NCBI RefSeq assembly: GCF_039973015.1
Contig: NZ_JBDWLT010000009.1
Span: forward strand, 248,001-312,000
Direction of reading: 5' to 3'
Origin: Parvibaculum sp039973015
GTDB taxonomy: Bacteria; Pseudomonadota; Alphaproteobacteria; Parvibaculales; Parvibaculaceae
DNA length: 64,000 nt
Shown in pieces: positions 53,878-64,000 of this stretch. Below the pieces are notes generated by a model. That model did no database searches. It saw only the letters and a program-made list of their open reading frames with translations, and was not told the DNA's origin. The translations under genes were made by a program, and so were the position numbers. The stretch's first letter is position 1. Each line of letters begins with the position of its first letter.

Positions 53878-54642
53878 TTAGTCGAGAATGATGTGATCGC
53901 CGGGCCTTATCGTGCCCGGCGTTTTCACGACCGCATAGAGCCCGAGATCGGCATTGTTCCAGTTCTGGAGCAGCGTCTTCGGGATTTCCATGTCGCGTGC
54001 ACCCGTTTCCGGGTCGACATTCGTCGCCGCGCAGCGTTCCGTTTTGTGGACGCCCTCGAACTCCACCTCGCCAAGGCGGAACCGCTTGCCCACCCAGTCA
54101 TGATCCTCGAAGGGGGCGAGCCCTTCCAGATAGACATTGCCGCGAAAGCGCAAGGGGTGGACATGCGCACCGATCTTCTCCTCCAGCGCACGCACGCTTC
54201 CCATATTAATGAGCGAGACGAGTTTTGCCGGCGCGTCTGAATGCGAGAAGCCCGGCGCATGGACCAGGCGGGGTGTGCCCCTCAGTTCCTTTTCCATGTA
54301 GGAGGAGATGAAATCCTCCAGCGCCTCGCGGCCTTCATCGCTCATCAGGTTTGCCGCCAGTCTCTCCTCGCCGCCTTCGGCAATGTGTAGCGTCGTCGCG
54401 GCGTCGTCGAAGCGGGTTTTCAGCTTTGCCAGCCGCTCGTCGCGCATCAGCATCAGGAACTTGATCTTCGGAAAGTGCTTCGGGTTATCCGGGTCGAAAT
54501 CATGTTTGCCGTTCTCGATGGCAAAGGCCCGGTCCCAGGGGAACGTGCCCCCCGCCTCAAGTCTTGCCTGTGCCAGCGGTTCTGGCGAGAGCCCCTTGAC
54601 CGGATAGCGGTAGAGGCCGACGATCCTTGCACTGTCTCCCAT
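53878..54642 (-). CDS. MOSC domain protein
   Basis: A 254-residue protein with the MOSC_N barrel (about 1-110, GLYRYPVKGLSPEPL) and a MOSC domain whose conserved Cys lies in TERCAATNVDPETGARD. MOSC proteins are related to the sulfur-carrying C-terminus of molybdenum cofactor sulfurases and to mARC reductases. The substrate is unknown. The start at 54642 gives the family N-terminus. It is convergent with the DUF4167 gene and divergent from clpB. Confidence 0.88.
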   Translation of the reverse strand: MGDSARIVGLYRYPVKGLSPEPLAQARLEAGGTFPWDRAFAIENGKHDFDPDNPKHFPKIKFLMLMRDERLAKLKTRFDDAATTLHIAEGGEERLAANLMSDEGREALEDFISSYMEKELRGTPRLVHAPGFSHSDAPAKLVSLINMGSVRALEEKIGAHVHPLRFRGNVYLEGLAPFEDHDWVGKRFRLGEVEFEGVHKTERCAATNVDPETGARDMEIPKTLLQNWNNADLGLYAVVKTPGTIRPGDHIILD

Positions 54643-54708
54643 GACACTCCTGTTCCGCCGCGCCATGAATTTGGCAGGTTTCTGCGACAAACTGTCTGGA
54701 GATTGCCT

Positions 54709-54737
54709 CTTGTGTGACTATCAGGCAACACCAATAT
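54709..54737 (+). promoter_or_regulatory. Candidate heat-shock (sigma-32) promoter of clpB
   Basis: CTTGTG (54709-54714), 17 bases, then CCAATAT (54731-54737) resembles the alphaproteobacterial sigma-32 pattern CTTG...CCATAT about 105 bases before clpB. The match is partial. Confidence 0.35.
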
Positions 54738-54841
54738 CTGCCAAGGGCCAATGCCTCGATGAGGGTTGGGCCAGGCAGGAAGGCGTGAATGACGGTGCAG
54801 CAATGCTGGCTGTCTGAATACGTGCTTGAAAGGGAAGACAT

Positions 54842-57490
<2,649 letters not shown>

Positions 57491-57543
57491 CGCAGGCCGC
57501 CATCATCGCCGGTCATTGAGAACGCCGCGCGAGTACACAACGC

Positions 57544-57571
57544 AAAAACCCGCTCCCCGGAGCGGGTTTTT
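57544..57571. terminator. Bidirectional terminator after clpB
   Basis: AAAAACCCGCTC and GAGCGGGTTTTT form a perfect 12-pair hairpin with a four-base loop, 53 bases after the clpB stop. It separates the core region from the accessory genes that follow. Confidence 0.9.
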
Positions 57572-57725
57572 CATTACATATGTCATGCCAGCGTCCGGCC
57601 CCGGCCTTCCGTGCCGCCGGACAGCGCAGCACCCTCGGCGCGCTTCTCCCTTGACCCCGCGCCATCCTCCGCCATGCTCTCTTCTTTATGGCTGAGGCAA
57701 GGCAAGTGGCGGGGAGCGAGGCAAG

Positions 57726-60700
57726 GTGACGGGGGAGCCTGAGAGGATTGAGGCGTTCATAGAGCGCTGGCGTGCATCCGGCGGCGCGGAACGCGCCAAT
57801 TACCAGCTTTTCCTCACCGAGCTGACGGAGCTTCTTGGCGTTCCGAAGCCCGTGCCCGCGCAGGAATCGAATCAGCACAACGATTACGTCTTCGAGCGCT
57901 CCGTCGCCTTCAAGCACCCGGATGGCTCCCAGTCCACCGGCTTTATCGATCTCTACAAGCGTGACTGCTTCGTTCTCGAGGCGAAGCAGAGCGGCAAGCG
58001 CATGGCAAAGCCGGATGCGAACCAGCTTGCCCTGATGCCGGAAGATGCCGGACAGATGAAGATGGGCACCGCCACGCGCGGCACACGCCGCTGGGACACG
58101 GCGCTTCTTGCTGCCCGCCGCCAGGCGGAAGATTATGCCAAGGCGCTGCCCAAGGAGCATGGCTGGCCACCCTTCCTCGTCGTGGTCGATGTCGGCCATT
58201 GCATCGAGCTCTATGCGGATTTTGTCCGTCAGGGAAAGAACTACGCCCAGTTTCCGGACAGGCGCGGCTACCGCATCATGCTGGAAGATCTGCGTGACGA
58301 GGCGGTGCGCGAACGGCTGCGTCTCGTCTGGACCGATCCCATGTCGCTCGACCCCGCCCGCAAGTCGGCGGAGGTCACGCGTGATATTGCCGAGCGTCTG
58401 GCAAAGGTCGCCCGCACCGTCGAGAAGCGCGGACACGCGCCGGGCAAGGTTGCCGAATTTCTCATGCGCTGCCTTTTCACCATGTTCGCCGAAGACGTAG
58501 AGCTTCTTCCTGCGGGCGCTTTCACCAAGCTGCTCGACGACATGAAGGACACGCCCGACAAGTTCAAATTCGCGCTTGAAGATCTCTGGAAGGCGATGAA
58601 CACGGGCGGCTTCGCCGGCGTCATTCAGGAAGTCGTGAAACGCTTTAATGGCGGCCTTTTTGCAAACCCGGAAGCGATCGAGCTGGAGCCGGACGAAATT
58701 CACGAGCTATGGGTTGCCGCGCGACGCAACTGGCAGGAGGTCGAGCCCGCCATCTTCGGCACGCTGCTGGAGCGCGCGCTCAATGCGCGCGAACGCCACA
58801 AGCTCGGCGCGCACTATACGCCGCGCGCCTATGTGGAGCGTCTTGTCGTCCCCACCATCATGGAGCCGCTGACATCGGACTGGAAGATCGTGCAGGCCGA
58901 AGCCGAGCAATTGATGCGCGAAGGCAAGCAGGACGAGGCGCGCAAATCCGTCCGCGCCTTTCACCAGCAACTTTGCCAGACCCGTGTGCTCGATCCCGCC
59001 TGCGGCACCGGCAACTTTCTCTATGTCTCGATGGAGCTGATGAAGCGTCTCGAAGGCGAGGTGCTGGAATATCTGGTCGATCTCGGCGAGGAGCAATATC
59101 TGCTCGAACTTTCAGGCCACACGGTGGACCCGCACCAGTTCCTCGGGCTCGAAATCAATCCCCGCGCCGTGCAGATCGCCGATCTCGTCATCTGGATCGG
59201 TTTTCTCAAATGGCAGATCAGGACGGGCGGTCAGGCTGCGATTTCAGAACCCGTTCTCCGCGCCTTCAAGAATGTGAGGGAACAGGACGCCGTCCTCGCC
59301 TATGACAAGCGCGAGCTTGTGCGCGACGAGGCGGGCAAGCCCGTCACGCGCTGGGATGGGATCACCTACAAGAAGCATCCCGTCACCGGCGAAGATGTGC
59401 CGGACGAAACGGCGCGCACCGAGCTCTACACCTATTCAAAGCCGAAGCCTGCCGAATGGCCCAAGGCCGATTTCATCGTCGGCAATCCGCCCTTCCTTGG
59501 CGGCAAGGACATTCGTGCCGACATGGGCGATGGCTATGCCGAAGCAATCTGGGCCGCGCGTCCGCATATCCCGGGCGGTGCCGATTTTGTCATGCATTTC
59601 TGGGATCACGCGGCGGAGCTGGTGCGCGCGGGAAAGACCCGCCGCTTCGGCCTCATCACTACGAACTCCGTCACGCAGACCTTCTCGCGTCGCGTCATCG
59701 AGCATCACATGAATGCGAAGGAACCACTCTCGCTCGCCTTCGCCATTCCCGATCATCCCTGGATGAAAAGCGCCGACAAGGCCGCTGTGCGCATCGCCAT
59801 GACAGTGGGCGTCCTCGGCCCCGCGCAAGGTCTGCTGCTGAAATCGGTCGCGGAATCCGACCTTGATACGGATCAACCTAAGGTCGAATTCACCGAAAAC
59901 CGGGGCGTGGTCTGGTCGAACTTTGAAATCGGGGCCGATCTGGCGTCAGTACGCGCCTTGTTGGCCAACGAAGGTCTATCAAGCAGAGGCGTGTCTCTCC
60001 ACGGCGCAGGATTCATTGTCACGTCCGAGCAGGCGAAGTCTCTAGGGCTTGGAAAGGTCGATGGCCTTGATCGCCACATCAGGCCCTATCGAAACGGGCG
60101 CGACCTGACAGCCATTCCTCGCGGTGTCTTGGCAATCGACTTGTTAGACCTCACTGACCGTGACCTTCAGGATCGTTTCCCTGCCGTGTATCAATGGGTG
60201 GTCGAACGGGTCAAACCCGAACGCGATACCAACAACCGCGAAACTTACCGAAAGAACTGGTGGATATTCGGAGAGCCGCGTCGTGATTTGCGCCCGACAC
60301 TTCACGGCCTCGACCGCTACATCGCCACCACTGAAACGGCCAAGCACCGCTTCTTCGTTTTTCTTGATAGCAAAGTTCTGCCGGACAACAAGCTTGTTTG
60401 CATTGGGCTTGAAGTAGCCGATGCATTGGCGGTTCTATCTTCCAAAATTCACGTTAATTGGATGTTGGCGACAGGAGGACGCTTGGGTGTTGGCAACGAT
60501 CCTGTTTACGTCAAAACCCAGTGCTTCGACCCCTTCCCCTTCCCCGACCTCACGGAAAAGCAGAAGGCGCATCTGCGCGAGCTTGGCGAACGTCTTGATA
60601 CTTTCAGGAAAGAGCGGCAGGCGGAGCATCCCGATCTCACCATGACCGGCATGTACAACGTGCTGGAGCGTTTGCGCGAGCTGGAGGCGAACTCGGATGC

Positions 60701-61214
60701 CGCGCCGCTCAACGACAAGGAAAAACTGATCCACGAAAAGGGGCTCGTCTCCGTCCTCAAACAGATTCATGACGAGATCGACGCCGCCGCTTTCGACGCC
60801 TATGGCTGGCCACGCGATCTCACCGACGAGGAAATTCTCGAACGCCTCGTCGCGCTGAATAAAGAGCGCGCCGAGGAAGAGAAGAAGGGCATCGTCCGCT
60901 GGCTGCGTCCCGACTATCAGATACCGCGCTTCGGCAAGGGCCTCGCGAAAGAGGCGCAGGTCGAAGCCGCGCTCGACGCGCCCGCCATCGCCGCCAAGGC
61001 GCCTGCATGGCCTTCCGGCCTGCCGGACCAGATCAGGGCCGTGCATACCGTTCTCGCGCAGGCCGAGCGTCCCGTCGCGTCGGACGAACTCGCCCGTGCC
61101 TTCAAGGGTGGCAAGAAGCGCAAGGAGCGTGTCACAGAACTTCTCGAAAGCCTCTTCCTTCTCGGGCAGGTGCGCGAAGACACGGGCAAATACTTCCTTG
61201 TGGATCGCGGCTAA
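57726..61214 (+). CDS. MmeI-like single-chain restriction-modification enzyme (Type IIL/IIG)
   Basis: One 1162-residue chain carries nuclease, methyltransferase and specificity. The N-terminal domain has Asp75-X9-Glu85-Ala-Lys87, the same D-X9-ExK spacing as in MmeI. A helical spacer follows (about 150-400). The gamma-class adenine methyltransferase has SAM motif LDPACGTGNFLY near 424 and NPPF near 586-589. The target-recognition region is about 700-950, and the C-terminus is helical. The chain seems intact, so it should modify and cut on its own. The start is GTG. Bases about 59870-60520 have lower GC and unusual codons compared with the rest of the gene. Confidence 0.85.
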   Translation: MTGEPERIEAFIERWRASGGAERANYQLFLTELTELLGVPKPVPAQESNQHNDYVFERSVAFKHPDGSQSTGFIDLYKRDCFVLEAKQSGKRMAKPDANQLALMPEDAGQMKMGTATRGTRRWDTALLAARRQAEDYAKALPKEHGWPPFLVVVDVGHCIELYADFVRQGKNYAQFPDRRGYRIMLEDLRDEAVRERLRLVWTDPMSLDPARKSAEVTRDIAERLAKVARTVEKRGHAPGKVAEFLMRCLFTMFAEDVELLPAGAFTKLLDDMKDTPDKFKFALEDLWKAMNTGGFAGVIQEVVKRFNGGLFANPEAIELEPDEIHELWVAARRNWQEVEPAIFGTLLERALNARERHKLGAHYTPRAYVERLVVPTIMEPLTSDWKIVQAEAEQLMREGKQDEARKSVRAFHQQLCQTRVLDPACGTGNFLYVSMELMKRLEGEVLEYLVDLGEEQYLLELSGHTVDPHQFLGLEINPRAVQIADLVIWIGFLKWQIRTGGQAAISEPVLRAFKNVREQDAVLAYDKRELVRDEAGKPVTRWDGITYKKHPVTGEDVPDETARTELYTYSKPKPAEWPKADFIVGNPPFLGGKDIRADMGDGYAEAIWAARPHIPGGADFVMHFWDHAAELVRAGKTRRFGLITTNSVTQTFSRRVIEHHMNAKEPLSLAFAIPDHPWMKSADKAAVRIAMTVGVLGPAQGLLLKSVAESDLDTDQPKVEFTENRGVVWSNFEIGADLASVRALLANEGLSSRGVSLHGAGFIVTSEQAKSLGLGKVDGLDRHIRPYRNGRDLTAIPRGVLAIDLLDLTDRDLQDRFPAVYQWVVERVKPERDTNNRETYRKNWWIFGEPRRDLRPTLHGLDRYIATTETAKHRFFVFLDSKVLPDNKLVCIGLEVADALAVLSSKIHVNWMLATGGRLGVGNDPVYVKTQCFDPFPFPDLTEKQKAHLRELGERLDTFRKERQAEHPDLTMTGMYNVLERLRELEANSDAAPLNDKEKLIHEKGLVSVLKQIHDEIDAAAFDAYGWPRDLTDEEILERLVALNKERAEEEKKGIVRWLRPDYQIPRFGKGLAKEAQVEAALDAPAIAAKAPAWPSGLPDQIRAVHTVLAQAERPVASDELARAFKGGKKRKERVTELLESLFLLGQVREDTGKYFLVDRG

Positions 61215-61327
61215 TTCGAAAGTGCCGCGTTGTCGCGAAGGCTACCCATATCCAATCGCGTTCGGCTTCTCTAGGCTTGAGTCTTTCCGGCCCTTGCCGG
61301 AGGGGTGCGCAACCGAGGAGACAGGCT

Positions 61328-61507
61328 ATGGGATTCTGGATGAAACTCGCCCTCACATTCGCCGCCATTATTCTGGCGAGCATTCTCGCGGGCTATCTGT
61401 GGAACTGGCTTTTCAATGCCGAGATTCCGGGTTTCCTGGGCGGGATGCTGGGCGGCATAATCGCCATTCCGGTGTGGGAGTTCCTGCGAAAGTTCGATAC
61501 GCCGTGA
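61328..61507 (+). CDS. 59-residue small membrane protein
   Basis: ATG 61328 follows GGAGACAGG and opens a 59-residue frame with two hydrophobic helices (about 5-28 and 36-52) joined by a short Asn/Gly/Pro loop. No family is recognised. Its stop codon lies within the first unit of a run of degenerate tandem repeats (61501-61570). It stands between the restriction enzyme and a hydrolase, all on the plus strand. Confidence 0.5.
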   Translation: MGFWMKLALTFAAIILASILAGYLWNWLFNAEIPGFLGGMLGGIIAIPVWEFLRKFDTP

Positions 61508-61570
61508 CTTGTGCGCCGTCACTTGTGCGTCTTGATTTGCGCGCCGTGATTTTTGTGCCGTGACTTTTTC
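61501..61570 (+). repeat. Degenerate tandem repeat with GCCGTGACTT core
   Basis: Five consecutive units share the core GCCGTGACTT with changes: 61501-61512, 61513-61526, 61527-61538, 61539-61556 and 61557-61570. Units are 12-18 bases. The first contains the TGA stop of the 59-aa gene. It looks like past slippage or unequal exchange. Confidence 0.55.
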
Positions 61571-61593
61571 ATGCTGCCGGGGAGGGGAGCGAG

Positions 61594-62484
61594 ATGCCGC
61601 ATAGCGGGCGGGAGAAACTGAAGAGATTCATCTTGCCAGGTTTGGCGCTTCTGGTCGTGCTCGGCGCCGCCGGGTTCTGGATGCTCAATACCAGTTCCTC
61701 GGGCATTCCCGGCTTCTATATATGGAAGCTGACTTCCGGCGAGGCGAATGGCGGAAAGCGCGTCCTCGTCAACGGCATCGAGCTTTACTACGAAACCTAT
61801 GGCGACCCGGATGCGCCGCCCGTCCTCGTGCTGCATGGCGGGCTCGGTTTCATCGAGAGCATGCATTATCAGATCTCCGCGCTTGCCGGGTCGCGCTTCG
61901 TCGTTGCGCCGGATGCGCGCGGGCATGGCCGCACGACCGATGCCGATGTGCCCATCACCTATGAGCGGATGGCGGCCGATACGGTCACGCTGATGGACAG
62001 GCTCGGTATCGCAAGGGCCGATATTGTCGGCTGGAGCGATGGCGGCATCATCGGCCTCATCATCGCGATGGAGCATCCCATGCGGGTGCGCCGCCTTGTC
62101 ACCATCGGCGCGAATTACAGCATTGACGGGCTTTCCGCGCTGCCGCCGGAAGATGCCTCCGCGCTTGGCGAGGTGCTGGCGCCCGCGCGCTCCTTCTATC
62201 TCGATGTCGCGCCCGATCCGGCGCATTGGGATGTCTTCTCGGGCAAGGTCTTGCGCATGTGGCGGACCTCGCCGAATTATTCGGCCCTCGATCTCGTGCG
62301 GATCGAGGCCCCCGTCCTCGTCATGGCGGGTGAAAATGACAGCATCAAGCGCCTCCATACCGAGGAGATGGCGCAGGCCATTCCCGATGCCACGCTCGAT
62401 ATCGTGCCCGGCGCCTCGCATTTTCTGCCGCTCGAAATGCCGGAGCGGGCGAACGCCTCCATCCTCACCTTCCTTGGGAGATAA
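61594..62484 (+). CDS. Membrane-anchored or exported alpha/beta hydrolase
   Basis: The 296-residue protein has an N-terminal hydrophobic helix (about 13-32, an uncleaved anchor or signal) followed by an alpha/beta-hydrolase fold. The oxyanion region HGGLGF, nucleophile Ser in GWSDGG, acid Asp in AGENDSIK and His in PGASHFLPLE make a complete triad. It resembles peptidase S33/lactonase-like hydrolases; the substrate is unknown. A GDSL autotransporter gene lies downstream, behind its own candidate operator. Confidence 0.85.
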   Translation: MPHSGREKLKRFILPGLALLVVLGAAGFWMLNTSSSGIPGFYIWKLTSGEANGGKRVLVNGIELYYETYGDPDAPPVLVLHGGLGFIESMHYQISALAGSRFVVAPDARGHGRTTDADVPITYERMAADTVTLMDRLGIARADIVGWSDGGIIGLIIAMEHPMRVRRLVTIGANYSIDGLSALPPEDASALGEVLAPARSFYLDVAPDPAHWDVFSGKVLRMWRTSPNYSALDLVRIEAPVLVMAGENDSIKRLHTEEMAQAIPDATLDIVPGASHFLPLEMPERANASILTFLGR

Positions 62485-62496
62485 CCCCCTCTAAAA

Positions 62497-62506
62497 TTGT
62501 ATACAA
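62497..62506. promoter_or_regulatory. Palindrome TTGTATACAA, candidate GntR-type operator
   Basis: A perfect ten-base palindrome TTGTATACAA, followed after four bases by a partial copy TTGTAGAC, in the AT-rich gap between the hydrolase and autotransporter genes. Its form resembles operators of FCD-type GntR regulators. No such regulator is in the window. Confidence 0.4.
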
Positions 62507-62589
62507 AATTGTAGACTCATTTTCCGGGCTTCCCTATTCTCCGCCTCCGAAGCGCCGTCATCCGGCGCCACGAACGGGAGGAGAGGAAA

Positions 62590-64000
62590 ATGTCCCTGTC
62601 TGCGTATTTGCGCCGGGCGGTTGCCGCCGGGCTTTGTCTTTCGGCTGCCGGGCTCGCCGGGCCGGCCGAGGCCGGCCGTTTCACCAGCATGGTCGTCATG
62701 GGCGACAGCTGGTCCGACGATGGCGTGCAGAGCGTCGATCTGAAGCGCGGCGTCGAGATCTGGCAGATCGACCCGGCCCTGCTCGATTCCCCCTCGCGGC
62801 CGGCGGGGCGCTTTTCCAACGGGCCCGTGATGGCCGAGCAGGTCGGCTCGCTTTACGGCATCGCGCCCTCGGAGACGCAGAATTACGCGATCGGCGGGGC
62901 AACCTCCGGCAGCAATTTCGAGCCGTTCCGCTTCCCCTTCGAGATGCTTCGCCGTCCGGAGCGCAACTGGGACGATCCGAACGGGCAGATCACCTTCATG
63001 CTCTCGCGCAATGGCGGCATGCTCGATCCGAACGCGCTCTATTTCATCAGCGTCGGCGGCAATGATTTCATCGAGGCGCCGTTCCTCGGCTGGACGGCGA
63101 ACCCCGATACCACGAAGGCGAACATCGTCAGCGGTCTCACGCGAATGGCGGATGCGGGCGCGCGCAACTTCATGACGATGAATTACTACGGGCCCGAGGG
63201 AAACATCATCGAGACGACGCTCGAAGAGGCTTATATCGAGGCGAAGCAGCAGCTCGGCGTGAACATCATCTATGTCGATACGCTGTCGCTCGCCGCCTAT
63301 GTCGAACAGAATCCGCAGGATTTCGGCATGGACCCTTTGCTTGCTTCGACGCCCTGCATTTCCGGGCGCGGGGTTTCGGCGGTCAATACCTGTACGCCGG
63401 AGGAAGAAGCGCAGCGCATTTCATGGGATGGTGTGCATCCGACCTCCCGCATGCATGAGATATTTGCGCTGGCAGGTTACGCGCTGGCCGAATCGCCCCT
63501 GACGCAGGCGGCGGTCGCCGATGCCGGGCTTCTCTCTCTCCAGTCCGTGCAGGGGAGTATCGCGGAACGTCTTTCCTTCGCCCGCCGGCTTGCGAAGGCG
63601 ATCCGGCTTGCAAGCGCCGCGCAAGGCGGCCTGCCAGCTTTCGATCTTGCGGATATCGGCGGATGGGGTGAACTCTTCTTCTTCGCTGACCGTCACTTCC
63701 TCGACCGTTCGGCGACGAGCCTCGATCCCGCCGTCGACGGCAAGGCGAGCGCGCAAACGCTCGGCATCCACTTTCCGGGCGAGGCCTGGTCCTTCGGCGC
63801 GGCGGGCACGATGATCCAGAGCGATGCGAGCCTGCGCGACGGCAGTTCCTCGGAAGCCGATCATGTCCTCTTCACCGCGTTCGGGGGCTGGACGCCCGCG
63901 GCTCCTTATCTGCCGCAGGTCGATCTCGCGCTGTCGGCGGGCAAGGCGAACTACTGGACGAAGCGCAATCCCGGCATTGCGGGGGTACGGGCGGCGGGCT
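62590..64000 (+). CDS. GDSL esterase/lipase autotransporter, 5' part (C-terminus outside window)
   Basis: The visible 470 residues begin with a signal peptide ending near GPAEAGR. The SGNH/GDSL esterase follows: block I GDSWSDDG with the nucleophile Ser near residue 39, block III-like Gly-Asn in SVGGNDF, and block V Asp/His in WDGVHPT. After about residue 310 the chain takes on a strand-rich pattern typical of the linker and beginning of an autotransporter beta-barrel, as in EstA. The barrel end lies outside. It would be a surface-exposed esterase. A GAGGAGAGG site precedes ATG 62590. Confidence 0.85.
   Translation, partial: MSLSAYLRRAVAAGLCLSAAGLAGPAEAGRFTSMVVMGDSWSDDGVQSVDLKRGVEIWQIDPALLDSPSRPAGRFSNGPVMAEQVGSLYGIAPSETQNYAIGGATSGSNFEPFRFPFEMLRRPERNWDDPNGQITFMLSRNGGMLDPNALYFISVGGNDFIEAPFLGWTANPDTTKANIVSGLTRMADAGARNFMTMNYYGPEGNIIETTLEEAYIEAKQQLGVNIIYVDTLSLAAYVEQNPQDFGMDPLLASTPCISGRGVSAVNTCTPEEEAQRISWDGVHPTSRMHEIFALAGYALAESPLTQAAVADAGLLSLQSVQGSIAERLSFARRLAKAIRLASAAQGGLPAFDLADIGGWGELFFFADRHFLDRSATSLDPAVDGKASAQTLGIHFPGEAWSFGAAGTMIQSDASLRDGSSSEADHVLFTAFGGWTPAAPYLPQVDLALSAGKANYWTKRNPGIAGVRAAG

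Noticed and set aside
57726..61214. BREX PglX or DISARM methyltransferase
   Set aside because: The N-terminal D-X9-ExK nuclease and absence of BREX/DISARM partner genes fit an MmeI-like enzyme better.

Overview
The window is high-GC, densely coded chromosomal DNA of an alphaproteobacterium. The lysC-ptsP / prfA-prmC-DUF4167 / clpB order, cobS-cobT beside DnaJ-like and BolA genes, the comF-grxC-nitrilase-DUF1178 run, DUF4167 itself and the aerobic CobS/CobT cobaltochelatase subunits all point to that class, probably a Hyphomicrobiales-like lineage. Parvibaculum is my best guess, but that is inference and no 16S gene is present. I see no tRNA, rRNA, CRISPR array, IS element or prophage.

Layout. 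1-2.5 kb: 5' part of a membrane PAS-GAF sensor kinase (runs off the left edge) and a Sel1-type lipoprotein. 2.7-7.8 kb: methylmalonyl-CoA mutase and its GTPase chaperone MeaB, with a 71-aa protein and a DUF3108 protein between them, then rpmB. 8-12.5 kb: a VUT/YhhQ-like membrane protein, a phytase-like exported protein, and MATE and MFS exporters. 12.6-19.7 kb: cobT, cobS, J-domain protein, bolA, CNNM/CorC protein, aroB, aroK. 20-23.1 kb: a 47-aa membrane protein overlapping a 656-aa exported protein of unknown function, then xerD. 23.1-25.1 kb: a complete ECF41 sigma-factor operon with its own TGTCACA-N16-CGTC promoter. 25.2-32 kb: accA, then an SLC13 permease, two epoxide hydrolases and a divergent spinster-like MFS carrier. 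32-45.6 kb: secA opposite a parvulin isomerase, argJ with an unusual lysine-rich N-terminal tail, mutT, a lone Flp pilin, a methyltransferase, the comF-grxC-nitrilase-DUF1178 run, a Tat-exported FAD lactone oxidase with a cytochrome c lipoprotein, ubiG and lysC. 45.6-57.5 kb: ptsP, a RodZ-like protein, ispG, prfA, prmC, a 504-bp non-coding stretch, the DUF4167 gene, a MOSC protein and clpB. 57.7-64 kb is accessory: an MmeI-like single-chain restriction-methyltransferase, a 59-aa membrane protein followed by degenerate tandem repeats, an alpha/beta hydrolase, and a GDSL-esterase autotransporter cut by the right edge.

Most of the window is housekeeping. The features most worth a second look are the MmeI-like enzyme with an apparently exchanged specificity domain, the ECF41 operon and its perfect promoter, the histone-H1-like tail on ArgJ, the small-ORF/656-aa pair upstream of xerD, the lactone oxidase/cytochrome pair, and the structured non-coding region between prmC and the DUF4167 gene. 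I found no clear-cut new multi-gene system; the strongest candidates for undescribed biology are given in the findings with tests.
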